The position numbers and the translations under genes were made by a program. A stretch of 64,000 nt of DNA from contig NZ_WMII01000002.1 in assembly GCF_009711265.1 (NCBI RefSeq), forward strand, positions 248,001-312,000, written 5' to 3'. This stretch comes from Paracoccus shanxieyensis. Its GTDB lineage: Bacteria; Pseudomonadota; Alphaproteobacteria; Rhodobacterales; Rhodobacteraceae. The notes beneath the pieces are model-generated. The model did not search any database. It was not told the DNA's origin and was given only the letters and a program-made list of their open reading frames with translations. Of this stretch, positions 54,397 through 63,353 are shown in pieces (position 1 is the stretch's first letter; each line of letters opens with the position of its first letter).

Positions 54397-54444
54397 CCGG
54401 GGGTTTCACACCCCCGGACCCCCGTGGAGTATTTTTGGAACAGA
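54397..54444 (+). repeat. GC hairpin element with T-run after lysA
   Basis: CCGGGGGT-TTCAC-ACCCCCGG (54397-54417), followed by ACCCCCGTGGAG and ATTTTTGGAACAGA up to 54444. It should terminate lysA transcription. From memory, nearly identical hairpin-plus-TTTTTGGAACAGA segments recur between genes in Rhodobacterales genomes, so this is probably a dispersed intergenic repeat; only one copy is in this window. Confidence 0.6.
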
Positions 54445-54463
54445 GAAGCCGAAAGGGCGCTGC

Positions 54464-57052
54464 TTGACCGATGGCCCCGATCCAAGAACGGCACGGCGCG
54501 CCGTTGATCTGACCCGCGCAGGGATGCTGTGGGAAGAGATCGCGCGGGCGTTCTGGCCGCTGGGTCTGGTGATGGCCGTGGGCTTTGCGGCTTTGGCCTT
54601 TGGTGCTGCCGATCTGGTGGATGCGGGGCCGTTGCTGGGGCTTGCGGTTGCCGTTCTGTTGGTTGCCGTGGTTGCGGGGATCTGGGGCTATCGCCGCTTT
54701 CGCCGCCCGAGTTCCGAGGATGCGCGGGCGCGGGTGGATCTGACGCTGCCGGGGCGGCCCTTGTCGGCCTTGCGCGATCAGATGGCCGTTGGTGCCGGCG
54801 ATCCGGGCGCGGATGCACTGTGGCAGGCGCATCTGGTGCAGATGCAGGATGCGGCGGGCAAGGCGCAGCCCGTGCGGCCCGATGCCCGGTTGCGCTGGCG
54901 CGATCCGGTCGGGCTGCGGTTCGTGGGCATGATCGCCTTGGTCATGGCGCTGATCTTTGCGCCGACCGGGCGGCTTGGTCAGGGGATCGCCGCCCTTGGG
55001 GCAACCTTTCGTCCGTCGCCTGACGAGCGTGCCTTGGGCGAGGTCGCGCCGTCATGGGAGGGCTGGGCCGAGCCTCCGGGCTATACCCGGCGTCCGACGA
55101 TCTATCTGAACAATCTGCCCGAGGGCGCGCCTTTGGAGCTGCCGCAGGGCAGCAAGCTGAGCTTCCGGCTGTATGGCGAAGGCGGCGCGGTGACGCAGGA
55201 TATCGGCGCGGCCGTGGCGGGCGATCCCGCGGCGCCCGAGTTCATGGCCGAGCGCAGTGGTGTCGTCGAGGTGGCCGGGCGGCAATTCGCGATTACCGTG
55301 ATCCCCGATGCCGTCCCGCTGGTCGAGCCGGTGGTGCAGCCCGACCGCCGTGCCGATGGCCGCTTCGTCCAGCCGTTCCGGGCCGAGGACGACAATGGCA
55401 TCGTATCGGGCCGGGCGCTGATCCGGCTGGACATGGCGGCGATCGACCGCCGCTTCGGTCTGGCGATCGACCCCGAGCCGCGCGAGGACATCGCCATTGA
55501 TCTGCCCATTCCCGCGACCGGCCAGCGCCGCGATCTGCGGGGCCAGTTGACGGCGGATCTGTCGCGTCACCCCTGGGCCAACCTGCCGGTCACGGTCTCG
55601 CTGGAGGTGCGGGACGGGATCGAGCAGACGGGCCGCTCGGCCCCGGTGTCGATGGTGCTGCCGGGGCGGCGGTTTTTCGATCCCTTGGCGGCGGCTCTGA
55701 TCGAGCTGCGCCGCGATTTGCTGTGGTCGCGCGAGAATGCGGGCGAAAGCGCGCAGATGCTGCGGGCGATCAGCTGGCAGCCCGAGGGCTTCATGGACCC
55801 CGCGCTGGCCGAGGGTCTGCGGGGGATCATCGGCACGCTGGAGGGCGGGCCCTTGACCGAGGATGCGCGCAACCGCTTAGCGCAGGTGCTGTGGGATGCG
55901 GCGGTGCAGCTTGAGGATGGCGGTCTGGCCGATGCCTTGCAGCGCATGCAGCAGGCGCAGGAGCGGCTGTCCGAAGCCATCCGCAACGGCGCCAGCCCCG
56001 ATGAGGTGCAGCGCCTGATGGATGAACTGCGCGAGGCGACGGATGCCTATACCGATATGCTGGCCCAGCAGGGTCAGGAGGATCCCGCGCAGAAATTCGA
56101 CCGCTCGGGTCAGCAGGGCCAGCAGATCACCGGCGACCAGATCCAGCAGATGATGGATGAGATCCAGCGCCTGATGAACGAGGGCCGCATGGCCGAGGCG
56201 CAGGAGCTTCTGGAGCAGTTCAACCGCATGATGGAGAACCTGCGCGTCACCCAAAGCCAAGGCGGCGAGGGCGAAGGCCAGCAGCGTCCGATGGACCAGT
56301 TGGGCGAGGCGCTGCGCGAGCAGCAGCGGCTGGCCGATGAGGCCATGCGCGAGATGCAGGACCAGTTCGGCCAGTGGCAGCCGCCCGGACAGCAGGGTCA
56401 GCAGGGCGAAGGCCAGCCGGGCCAAGGGCAGCAGGGCGAAGGGCAGGATGGCCAGCAGCAGGGGCAGGGCCAAGGCCAAGGTCAAGGTCAAGGTCAAGGC
56501 GGCAGCCTGGCCGATCGCCAGCGCGCGCTGCGCGAGGATCTGGGCCGCCAGCGTGGTCTTCTGCCGGGCCGCGGCACGCCCGAGGGCCAGCAGGCGCGGC
56601 GCAATCTGGACGATGCGGGCCGTGCGATGGAAGAGGCCGAGCAGGCGCTGCGCGATGGCGATCAGACCGGCGCGATGGAGCGGCAGGCCGAAGCGATCCA
56701 GAACCTGCGCGAAGGCATGCGCGCCCTTGGCAACATGGCGCAGAACCAGCAGCAGGGCCAACCCGGTCAGCAGCAGGGGCAGGGCCAGCAGGACGGCCCG
56801 CAAGGTCAAGGCGATCAGAACGGGCCGCGCGGTCTGGCGCAGCCCTATCAGGGCCAGCCGCAGACCGACCCGCTGGGCCGCTCGACCGAGGGCAATGGCA
56901 ATACGCTGGGCGGTGGCAGCGATCTGGCCGAAGGCGTGGATCCGTCACGGCGCGCCCGCGATCTGCAGGATGAGATCCGCCGCCGCAGTGGCGAACGCGA
57001 CCGGCCCGAGGATGAGCGCGGCTATCTGGACCGGCTCTTGGAGAATTTCTGA
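54464..57052 (+). CDS. DUF4175 / TIGR02302 family membrane-anchored protein
   Basis: 862 residues from TTG 54464 (AAAGG before). Three membrane helices: about 31-50, 54-75 and 150-167. A large periplasmic part follows (EPPGYTRRPTIYLNNLPEGA, then beta-rich repeats to about 420), then long Gln-rich helices (LQRMQQAQERLSEAIR, IQRLMNEGRMAEAQELLEQF) and Gly/Gln low-complexity stretches around 640-690 and 765-810. The end is RGYLDRLLENF. Function unknown; restricted mainly to Alphaproteobacteria. The last 12 codons are repeated at 57267-57302. Confidence 0.85.
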   Translation: MTDGPDPRTARRAVDLTRAGMLWEEIARAFWPLGLVMAVGFAALAFGAADLVDAGPLLGLAVAVLLVAVVAGIWGYRRFRRPSSEDARARVDLTLPGRPLSALRDQMAVGAGDPGADALWQAHLVQMQDAAGKAQPVRPDARLRWRDPVGLRFVGMIALVMALIFAPTGRLGQGIAALGATFRPSPDERALGEVAPSWEGWAEPPGYTRRPTIYLNNLPEGAPLELPQGSKLSFRLYGEGGAVTQDIGAAVAGDPAAPEFMAERSGVVEVAGRQFAITVIPDAVPLVEPVVQPDRRADGRFVQPFRAEDDNGIVSGRALIRLDMAAIDRRFGLAIDPEPREDIAIDLPIPATGQRRDLRGQLTADLSRHPWANLPVTVSLEVRDGIEQTGRSAPVSMVLPGRRFFDPLAAALIELRRDLLWSRENAGESAQMLRAISWQPEGFMDPALAEGLRGIIGTLEGGPLTEDARNRLAQVLWDAAVQLEDGGLADALQRMQQAQERLSEAIRNGASPDEVQRLMDELREATDAYTDMLAQQGQEDPAQKFDRSGQQGQQITGDQIQQMMDEIQRLMNEGRMAEAQELLEQFNRMMENLRVTQSQGGEGEGQQRPMDQLGEALREQQRLADEAMREMQDQFGQWQPPGQQGQQGEGQPGQGQQGEGQDGQQQGQGQGQGQGQGQGGSLADRQRALREDLGRQRGLLPGRGTPEGQQARRNLDDAGRAMEEAEQALRDGDQTGAMERQAEAIQNLREGMRALGNMAQNQQQGQPGQQQGQGQQDGPQGQGDQNGPRGLAQPYQGQPQTDPLGRSTEGNGNTLGGGSDLAEGVDPSRRARDLQDEIRRRSGERDRPEDERGYLDRLLENF
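56468..56497 (+). repeat. Five tandem 6-bp GGYCAA units coding (Gly-Gln)5
   Basis: GGCCAA twice then GGTCAA three times inside the DUF4175 gene. Changes in copy number would add or remove Gly-Gln pairs without shifting the frame. The wider region 56380-56510 is Gln/Gly-rich. Confidence 0.85.
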
Positions 57053-57265
57053 GCGTCAGCCGCCAAAGATCAGCCCATGCAGCCACAGCCGGGTCTGGTC
57101 GAGGCTGTGGCGCAGGCCAGAGAGCGCGCCGCCGCCATCCTCGGCTGCCATGCGCGGGGCCCATGCGCGGGGCCAGCGCGTAAAGCGCCAGCAGTCCTAG
57201 CGCCAGCATCACGGCCAGACCGAAGCCCATGGCGTAACCGCTGCGCGACCGGCGCGGTTCGGCGG
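57016..57265. repeat. Tandem duplication, copy A (250 bp)
   Basis: Begins with GCGCGGC (57016-57022) inside the DUF4175 gene. It contains that gene's last 12 codons and stop, and an antisense copy of the last codons of the zinc-ribbon gene. Compared with copy B there are 9 substitutions and one 13-bp insertion (CATGCGCGGGGCC doubled at 57149-57174). The insertion shifts the frame of the zinc-ribbon fragment, so that part is dead. Confidence 0.92.
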
Positions 57266-57502
57266 GCGCGGCTATCTTGACCGGCTGCTCGAGAATTTCT
57301 GAGCGTCAGCCGCCGAAGATCAGCCCATGCAGCCACAGCCGGGTCTGGTCGAGGCTGTGGCGCAGGCCAGAGAGCGCGCCGCCGCCATCCTCGGCTGCCA
57401 TGCGCGGGGCCAGCGCGTAAAGCGCCAGCAATCCCAGCGCCAGCATCACGGCCAGACCAAAGCCCATGGCGTAACCGCTGCGCGTCCGGCGCGGTTCGGC
57501 GG
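57266..57502. repeat. Tandem duplication, copy B (237 bp)
   Basis: Begins with GCGCGGC (57266-57272); the sequence after it again starts with GCGCGGC (57503-57509). It repeats the last 12 codons of the DUF4175 gene (differing only at three Leu codons, all synonymous) and holds the real C-terminus of the zinc-ribbon gene. About 96% identical to copy A over aligned bases. Confidence 0.92.
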
Positions 57503-58277
57503 GCGCGGCGGATTTTGTCGGGGCGGGTTTTGCGGGGGCGGGTTCGGGCGCGGTCAGGGTTTCGACCGGGATCGGGCGGTTGACCATGTCGGCCGCCTTC
57601 AGCACCGGGGCTGCGGGGCGGGTCAGGGTCGCGGCCAGCCGTGCGGCATCGGGCAGGGGCGGGGTTTCGGTCTGCGCAGGTGCGGCTGATGTCTCGGCTT
57701 GGGCTTGGGCCTCTGCGGCGGCGTCTGCTTCCGCTTCGGCCTTGGCATCGGCGCGGGCCAGCGCCTCGGCGTCCAGCGGCTCTCCGGGCAGGATCACGGT
57801 CGAGACCGGCCAGTCCGAGGCGGTCTCGGGCGGCGTGGCGATCAGGCGCTGTTCGGGCGCTTCGGTTTGGGGCGGCTCGTCTGCTGGTTGCGGGGCAGGC
57901 AGATCTGTCGCCGCAGTGGCAGGCGCATCAGGCTGGGGCGCGTCGGTCGCGGGAATGTGATCTGAACTGTCGGCACTTGCTCCCGGCCCGGCCTGACGGG
58001 CGGCCAGTTCGCGGGCGGTTTCCTCGCGCAGGACTTGCAGGATCGAATCGTTCAACTGCCGGTTCAGCGCCGGGCGGGCCTGCGCGTCGTAATCGCCCCC
58101 GGCATCCGCTGCGTCCACAGCTATTGCGCCGGATTTGCTGGCGATTTGCGCGGGTCCGCCCTTGGGCTGATGCCAGACATGGGCGCAGGCCGAACACTCC
58201 ACCTCGCGTCCCATGGCGGGGATCGCCGCATCGGGGATCTCATACTGGGCGTTGCAGCGGGGGCAGGTCAGGCGCAT
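57306..58277 (-). CDS. Zinc-ribbon (MJ0042-type) single-span membrane protein
   Basis: 323 residues from ATG 58277. The N-terminal zinc ribbon is MRLTCPRCNAQYEIPDAAIP followed by ECSACAHVWHQ (two CxxC pairs, residues 5-8 and 27-30). A long Ala/Pro/Glu-rich linker (65-255) leads to one membrane helix (AMGFGLAVMLALGLLALYAL, about 268-288) and a 33-residue tail. Such proteins often sit beside ftsE in Rhodobacterales, as here (divergent). Function unknown. Its 3' end is within duplication copy B. Confidence 0.82.
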   Translation of the reverse strand: MRLTCPRCNAQYEIPDAAIPAMGREVECSACAHVWHQPKGGPAQIASKSGAIAVDAADAGGDYDAQARPALNRQLNDSILQVLREETARELAARQAGPGASADSSDHIPATDAPQPDAPATAATDLPAPQPADEPPQTEAPEQRLIATPPETASDWPVSTVILPGEPLDAEALARADAKAEAEADAAAEAQAQAETSAAPAQTETPPLPDAARLAATLTRPAAPVLKAADMVNRPIPVETLTAPEPAPAKPAPTKSAAPAEPRRTRSGYAMGFGLAVMLALGLLALYALAPRMAAEDGGGALSGLRHSLDQTRLWLHGLIFGG

Positions 58278-58404
58278 TCGGTTTTCTTTCTTGCCGGTCA
58301 GGATCGGGGGCGCGGTCCTGCCTCTCGTCTCGCATTCGCCGCCGGACTGTTCTATCAAGCCCCGAACCGCGAGCCAAGAAGCCCGGAAAATAAGGGGGCC
58401 CCCA

Positions 58405-59079
58405 GTGATCGAGATGCAGAACCTGTCGTTTGGCTATAGCGGGGGCGAGCCGCTGCTGGCCGATATGACGCTGTCGCTGGCACCGGGGTCGTTTCATTTC
58501 CTGACCGGGCCGTCGGGGTCGGGAAAGACCAGCTTTCTGCGGCTGTGCTATGCCGATCTGCTGCCCACGGCGGGCAAGATGCTGGCCTTCGGGCAGGACG
58601 TGACGCAGCTGTCGCGCGACGGCATCGCCGCCTTGCGCCGCCGCGTCGGCGTCGTGCATCAGGATACGCAGTTTCTGGATCACCTGCCGGTTGCCGAAAA
58701 CATCGCCATGCCGCTGATCGTCTCGGGCGAGGAGGTGGACATGCCCGCGCTTGGCGATCTGCTGTCATGGGTGCAGCTGACCGGCCACAGCCGCGCCATG
58801 CCCCCCGCGCTGTCGGGCGGAGAGCGTCAGCGCGCCGCCCTTGCCCGCGCCGTCATCATGTCGCCAGATGTCATCATCGCCGATGAGCCGACGGGCAATC
58901 TGGATTGGGACATGTCGATGCGGTTGCTGCAATTGCTGGTGGAACTGAACCGCTCGGGCAAGACGGTGCTGTTTGCCACGCATGATCTGAACCTGATCCG
59001 CGCGGCCAAGCAGCAGGTGCAGGCCCGCGTTCTTCGTATCGCCGGAAAGCGGCTGCAACTGGCAGGAGCCGACCTGTGA
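58405..59079 (+). CDS. ftsE: Cell division ATP-binding protein FtsE
   Basis: 224 residues from GTG 58405 (AAGGGGG 6 bp before); ATG 58414 is possible. FtsE with FtsX controls murein hydrolases at the division site. Walker A: LTGPSGSGKTSFLRLCYADL (about 32-50); Q-loop VGVVHQDTQFLDHLPVAENI; signature ALSGGERQRAALARA; Walker B DVIIADEPTGNLDWDM. The stop overlaps the ftsX start as GTGA. Confidence 0.94.
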   Translation: MIEMQNLSFGYSGGEPLLADMTLSLAPGSFHFLTGPSGSGKTSFLRLCYADLLPTAGKMLAFGQDVTQLSRDGIAALRRRVGVVHQDTQFLDHLPVAENIAMPLIVSGEEVDMPALGDLLSWVQLTGHSRAMPPALSGGERQRAALARAVIMSPDVIIADEPTGNLDWDMSMRLLQLLVELNRSGKTVLFATHDLNLIRAAKQQVQARVLRIAGKRLQLAGADL

Positions 59080-60005
59080 AACGATCCGACCTGAAATCCC
59101 TTGATCTTGCGGCATTGTGGCGGGGGCTGGTGCGGCCCGATGCCAGCGGCACGGATCGCGTGGTGCCGCCGACCGGGTTCACCGCGCAACTGACGCTGTT
59201 CTCCGCCGCCGCCATGGCGTTTCTGGCCGTCTTCGCGCTGGCACTGGCGCTGGCGACCGGGCGTCTGGCGGAGCGCTGGTCCACCGAACTGGCGCAGACC
59301 GTGACGGTGCGCATTGCCGCGCCGCCCGATCAGATCGACGACCAGACCGTCGCCGTGATGGAATTGCTGAAAACCACGCCCGGCATTGCCGAGGCCAAGT
59401 TGCTGCCCGATTCCGAGGTCGAAAAGCTGCTGGAGCCGTGGTTCGGCCCCGATGTGCCGGTCGATGCGCTGCCGGTCCCGCGTCTGGTCGAGGTGACCGA
59501 GGCCGCGCAGGGCTTTGACGCCGACAGCCTGCGCCTGCGGTTGCAGGGCGAGGCGCCGGGCGCGGTGCTGGACGATCACACCCGCTGGCGCGAGCCGCTG
59601 GTGTCCGCCGCCACGCGCTTGCGCGTGCTGGGGCTGGTGTCGCTGGTGCTGATCGCGGCCACGGCGGGGGCGATGATCACGCTGGCGGCAAAAGCCTCGC
59701 TGGCGGCCAATGGGCAGGTGATCCGCGTGCTGCGGCTGATCGGGGCGCGCGACATCACCATCGCCACGGCCTTTGTGCGCCGCTTCACGCGCCGCGCGGC
59801 GCTTGGCGCCGGGGTCGGCACGCTGTTGGGCATGTTCGCGGTCTGGCTGCTGCCCGCCGCGGATGAGGCCGGGGCCTTTCTGACCGGGCTGGGCTTTCAG
59901 GGCTGGGGCTGGCTGTGGCCGGTGCTGATCCCGCCCGCCGCCGCCGCCATCGGTTTTGCCGCGACCCGCTGGGCATCGCTGAAAATGCTGCGCGAGGTGC
60001 CATGA
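59076..60005 (+). CDS. ftsX: Cell division protein FtsX
   Basis: 309 residues starting with GTG 59076 inside the ftsE stop. Four membrane helices: about 42-62, 183-205, 233-258 and 273-295. The extracytoplasmic domain (65-175) contains QTVTVRIAAPPDQIDDQTVA and LPVPRLVEVTEAAQGFDADS, the FtsX pattern. The next gene overlaps by ATGA, so the acyltransferase is translationally coupled to ftsEX. Confidence 0.92.
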   Translation: MKRSDLKSLDLAALWRGLVRPDASGTDRVVPPTGFTAQLTLFSAAAMAFLAVFALALALATGRLAERWSTELAQTVTVRIAAPPDQIDDQTVAVMELLKTTPGIAEAKLLPDSEVEKLLEPWFGPDVPVDALPVPRLVEVTEAAQGFDADSLRLRLQGEAPGAVLDDHTRWREPLVSAATRLRVLGLVSLVLIAATAGAMITLAAKASLAANGQVIRVLRLIGARDITIATAFVRRFTRRAALGAGVGTLLGMFAVWLLPAADEAGAFLTGLGFQGWGWLWPVLIPPAAAAIGFAATRWASLKMLREVP

Positions 60006-60790
60006 GCGCGTCCTATCGCCCCGGATCCGCGGGTGCGCTGGCTTGGCTGCGCACCGGGATCTATTACCTGTATATCGCGCTGGCGACGCTGGTGCTGGGG
60101 CTGTGGGGGCTGCCCCGCACGCTGCTGAACCCGGATCATGCCAACCGCGTCGCCAGCGTCTGGCTGGGCCAGATGATGGGGGCCGCCCGCATCATCATGG
60201 GCGTCAAGGTCGAGTTTCGCGGCACGCCGCCTGCGGGCGATCTGCTGATCGCGGCCAAGCATCAAAGCTTTCTGGACATTCTGGCCATCGCGCAGGCCTG
60301 TCCGCGCCGCGCCTTCGTGATGAAGCGCGCGGTGCTGAACGTGCCGATCATGGGGTGGTTCGCGCGCAAGGTCGGCTGCATCCCCATCGACCGGATGCGC
60401 GGCAAGGATGCCATCCGCCAGATCACCGCCGAAGTGACGGCGGCCCGCGCCCGCCCGCAGGGGCTGGGGCAGTTGATCTTTTACCCCGAGGGCACGCGCA
60501 CGCTGCCCGGCACGACCGCGCCCTACAAGCCCGGCGTGACCATCGTGCAGCGCGTCACCGGCCTGCCCATCGTGCCGGTCGCGGCCAATTGCGGCATGTT
60601 CTGGCCCAAGCGCGGCTTTCCGATCCGTCCCGGCACGGCGGTGGTCGAATTCCTGCCGCCGATCCCCGCCGGGGGCGATGCCGCGGGCGCGCTGGTGCAG
60701 CTTGAACAGGTGATCGAGCCTGCCAGCATGACGCTGTTTTTGCAGGCCGGCGGCAGCGTGCCTGCGCCGGCGACGGTTTTGCCGGGCTGA
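60002..60790 (+). CDS. plsC: 1-acyl-sn-glycerol-3-phosphate acyltransferase
   Basis: 262 residues from ATG 60002. It acylates lysophosphatidic acid to phosphatidic acid. The catalytic H(X)4D is in AAKHQSFLDIL (about 84), the binding motif FYPEGTRTLPG is at about 160, and there is an N-terminal membrane helix (about 18-38). PlsC-family relatives also include lysophospholipid acyltransferases, so the exact acceptor is not certain. Coupling to ftsX is notable. Confidence 0.9.
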   Translation: MSASYRPGSAGALAWLRTGIYYLYIALATLVLGLWGLPRTLLNPDHANRVASVWLGQMMGAARIIMGVKVEFRGTPPAGDLLIAAKHQSFLDILAIAQACPRRAFVMKRAVLNVPIMGWFARKVGCIPIDRMRGKDAIRQITAEVTAARARPQGLGQLIFYPEGTRTLPGTTAPYKPGVTIVQRVTGLPIVPVAANCGMFWPKRGFPIRPGTAVVEFLPPIPAGGDAAGALVQLEQVIEPASMTLFLQAGGSVPAPATVLPG

Positions 60791-60947
60791 AATTTCCGGC
60801 GGGTCATTGTGCTGCGGGAACGGGCACCCTATCTTTTGCCCGCCCGCACAGCGTCCTTGTGCCGGGATCAGCTTTGACACCGGACGGAGATGCGCGACTG
60901 CCAGCGTGGCAGGCCAAGGCCGCGCCGGTTGACGATACGGAGGCGGC

Positions 60948-61889
60948 ATGGGCCCCATCATCGACATCGACCATCTCTCGAAACGCTATGACAGCGGCAC
61001 CTTCGCGCTGAAGGACGTGTCGCTGCAAATGCAGGAAGGCGAGATTCTGGCGCTGCTTGGCCCGAACGGCGCTGGCAAGACGACGCTGATCTCGATCATC
61101 TGCGGACTGGTTCGGCCGACCGGGGGCACGGTGCGCGTCGGTGGGCATGACATTCGCACCGACTGGCGCGCGGCGCGCAAGCTGATCGGCCTTGTGCCGC
61201 AGGAAATCGCGCTGGAACCCTTTGAAAAGGTCATCGACTGCGTGCGCTTCACCCGCGGCCTTTACGGCGAGCCGCAGGATGACGCCTATCTGGAGCAGCT
61301 TCTGCGCAGCCTTGCCTTGTGGGACAAGCGCGATGCCAAGACGCGCGAGCTGTCGGGCGGCATGAAGCGCCGCGTGCTGATCGCCAAGGCGCTGTCGCAC
61401 CGGCCCAAGGTGCTGTTTCTGGACGAACCCACCGCAGGCGTCGACGTGGCCCTGCGCCGCGAGATGTGGCAGGTCGTGCGCGATCTGCGCGCTCAGGGTG
61501 TCACGATCATCCTGACCACGCATTATCTGGAAGAGGCCGAGGATATGGCCGACCGCATCGGCGTCATTCGCAAGGGTGAGTTGCTGCTGGTCAAGCCCAA
61601 GGACGAATTGATGGGCGAATTCGGCAAGAAGCGTCTGACCATCGCGCTGTATGAGCCGCTGGCCAGCCTGCCGCAGGATCTGCTGACGCGCGGCCTGACG
61701 CTTTCGGCGGACGGCATGCAGCTTTTCTATGATTATGACACGCGGGCCGAACGCACCGGCATCGCCCGCCTGCTGGGCGAGCTGACCAATCACGGCATCG
61801 CCGTGCGCGACGTGTCCACCACCCAAAGCAGCCTCGAGGACATCTTCATGTCCCTTGTCGAGGACAACCCGCAGGAGGGCGCGGCATGA
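60948..61889 (+). CDS. ABC transporter ATPase (YadG-like)
   Basis: 313 residues, GGAGGCGGC before ATG. Walker [19 protein letters not shown] (about 36-52), signature [17 protein letters not shown] (about 138), Walker [22 protein letters not shown] 90-residue C-terminal extension is typical of ABC-2 exporters (YadG/DrrA). The stop overlaps the permease start by ATGA. The cargo is unknown. Confidence 0.92.
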   Translation: MGPIIDIDHLSKRYDSGTFALKDVSLQMQEGEILALLGPNGAGKTTLISIICGLVRPTGGTVRVGGHDIRTDWRAARKLIGLVPQEIALEPFEKVIDCVRFTRGLYGEPQDDAYLEQLLRSLALWDKRDAKTRELSGGMKRRVLIAKALSHRPKVLFLDEPTAGVDVALRREMWQVVRDLRAQGVTIILTTHYLEEAEDMADRIGVIRKGELLLVKPKDELMGEFGKKRLTIALYEPLASLPQDLLTRGLTLSADGMQLFYDYDTRAERTGIARLLGELTNHGIAVRDVSTTQSSLEDIFMSLVEDNPQEGAA

Positions 61890-62647
61890 ACTGGCAATCC
61901 GTCCGGGCGATCTTCGGTCACGAGATGGCGCGGTTTTTCCGCACGGTGTTTCAGTCGCTGGCCTCTCCGGTCCTGTCGACGGTCCTGTATTTCGTGGTCT
62001 TTGGCGCGGCCATCGGCGGGCGCATCCAGTCGGTCGAGGGCGTGGCCTATGGCGCCTTCATCGTGCCGGGTCTGATGATGCTGACCGTGTTGCAGCAATC
62101 GGTCAGCAATGCCAGCTTCGGCATCTATTTCCCGAAATTCTCGGGGACGATCTATGAGTTTCTGGTCGCGCCCACCGGCTGGATCGAGGTCGCGCTGGGA
62201 TTTGTCGGCGCGGCGGCGGCCAAGGCGGTGCTGATCGCGCTGGTGATCCTGCTGACCAGTTTCTGGTTCAACGGCATCCACATTGCGCATCCCTTCTGGA
62301 TGCTGGCTTTCCTGATCCTGACCGCGCTGGCGTTTTCGCTGTTGGGCTTCATCATCGGGCTGTGGGCCAAGTCCTTTGAACAGCTGCAGATTGTGCCGAT
62401 GATGGTCATCACGCCCTTGGTGTTTCTGGGTGGCGCGTTCTATTCGGCCTCGATGCTGCCGCCGTTCTGGGAAGGCGTGGCGAAGCTGAACCCGGTGCTT
62501 TACCTGATCTCGGGTTTCCGCTGGAGCTTTTTCGACATTGCCGATGTGCCGGTCTTCACCTCGCTTTTCGCGGTGGCGGTGATGATCGTGGTCTGCATGG
62601 CGGTGATCCGCTGGATCTTCGCGACCGGCTGGCGGCTGAGGGAATAA
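61886..62647 (+). CDS. ABC-2 type transporter permease (YadH-like)
   Basis: 253 residues with six hydrophobic helices. Family motifs: [40 protein letters not shown] and [20 protein letters not shown]. It pairs with the ATPase above as a half-dimer exporter. It resembles the lone permease at 30390-31205, but the two differ too much to be a recent copy. Confidence 0.92.
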   Translation: MNWQSVRAIFGHEMARFFRTVFQSLASPVLSTVLYFVVFGAAIGGRIQSVEGVAYGAFIVPGLMMLTVLQQSVSNASFGIYFPKFSGTIYEFLVAPTGWIEVALGFVGAAAAKAVLIALVILLTSFWFNGIHIAHPFWMLAFLILTALAFSLLGFIIGLWAKSFEQLQIVPMMVITPLVFLGGAFYSASMLPPFWEGVAKLNPVLYLISGFRWSFFDIADVPVFTSLFAVAVMIVVCMAVIRWIFATGWRLRE

Positions 62648-62752
62648 GGGCAGGGGCGGGGCCTTGCATGTGTTTGCAGGGTTGTCCGGGCTGGTGGTCC
62701 GGATCCGCTGCAGATCTGCGCGGCGTTCGGTGACCGGCGCAGGCCGTTGAAC

Positions 62753-63205
62753 TCAGCCCTGATACGCCCCGCACAACCGCGTCTGCGGGTCCAGCCGGAC
62801 ATATTCGCGTGCGGTGATCTTTTGCATCTTGATCGACTTGTTCCAGCCGCCGTTCCATTTCTGCAAGATGCCATTGCGGTAATAGCGCGCCATCATGTCG
62901 CCCACCATCGGCGGGATGAACTGGGTGTTCGGGATGCGGGGCGCGTGAAAGCCCACGAAGGCGTCCGGGCCAAGGCAGGCATTGGGCAGGGTGATATAGA
63001 TCGTGCAGGCCGAGCGGCAATAGCCCCGGATCTCGACCCGGCGGCCCGAGCGGGCCAGCTCGTCGCGATATTGCATCGCCTTGACCACATTGCCGCCCTT
63101 GTTGTTCCAGATGACGATGGGCGCCTCGCGCGATTGGGCGGCGGCGGGCAGGGCCGGGGCAAGCAATGTCAGCAGAAGGGCTGCGAAAAGGGCGATGGCT
63201 TTCAT
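62753..63205 (-). CDS. Secreted COG3904-like (ClpP-fold) periplasmic protein
   Basis: 150 residues from ATG 63205. Signal peptide about 1-23 (ending PAAAQ). The mature part has NNKGGNVVKAMQYRDELA, then EIRGYCRSACTIYITLP and FVGFHAPRIP, a pattern I associate with COG3904-like proteins that share the crotonase/ClpP fold, with Ser in YCRSAC as the possible nucleophile. Cys in both motifs may form disulfides. Function unknown; family call moderately sure. Confidence 0.6.
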   Translation of the reverse strand: MKAIALFAALLLTLLAPALPAAAQSREAPIVIWNNKGGNVVKAMQYRDELARSGRRVEIRGYCRSACTIYITLPNACLGPDAFVGFHAPRIPNTQFIPPMVGDMMARYYRNGILQKWNGGWNKSIKMQKITAREYVRLDPQTRLCGAYQG

Positions 63206-63353
63206 GTCGGGGCGGCTCGCATCAGACTGGGGCGACGGGGCATTGCACCATGATTGCCATGTCCGCGCATCACATGCAAAATGACGTTCGGGTGTGGCCG
63301 GATGCGCTTCGCGCTTAACAACGGCCCCGCGCCGCACTATATGCCCAGCCATC

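Noticed and set aside
57056..57230. A second, complete copy of the zinc-ribbon gene
   Set aside because: Only its 3' end is duplicated, and a 13-bp insertion shifts the frame, so it is a fragment.
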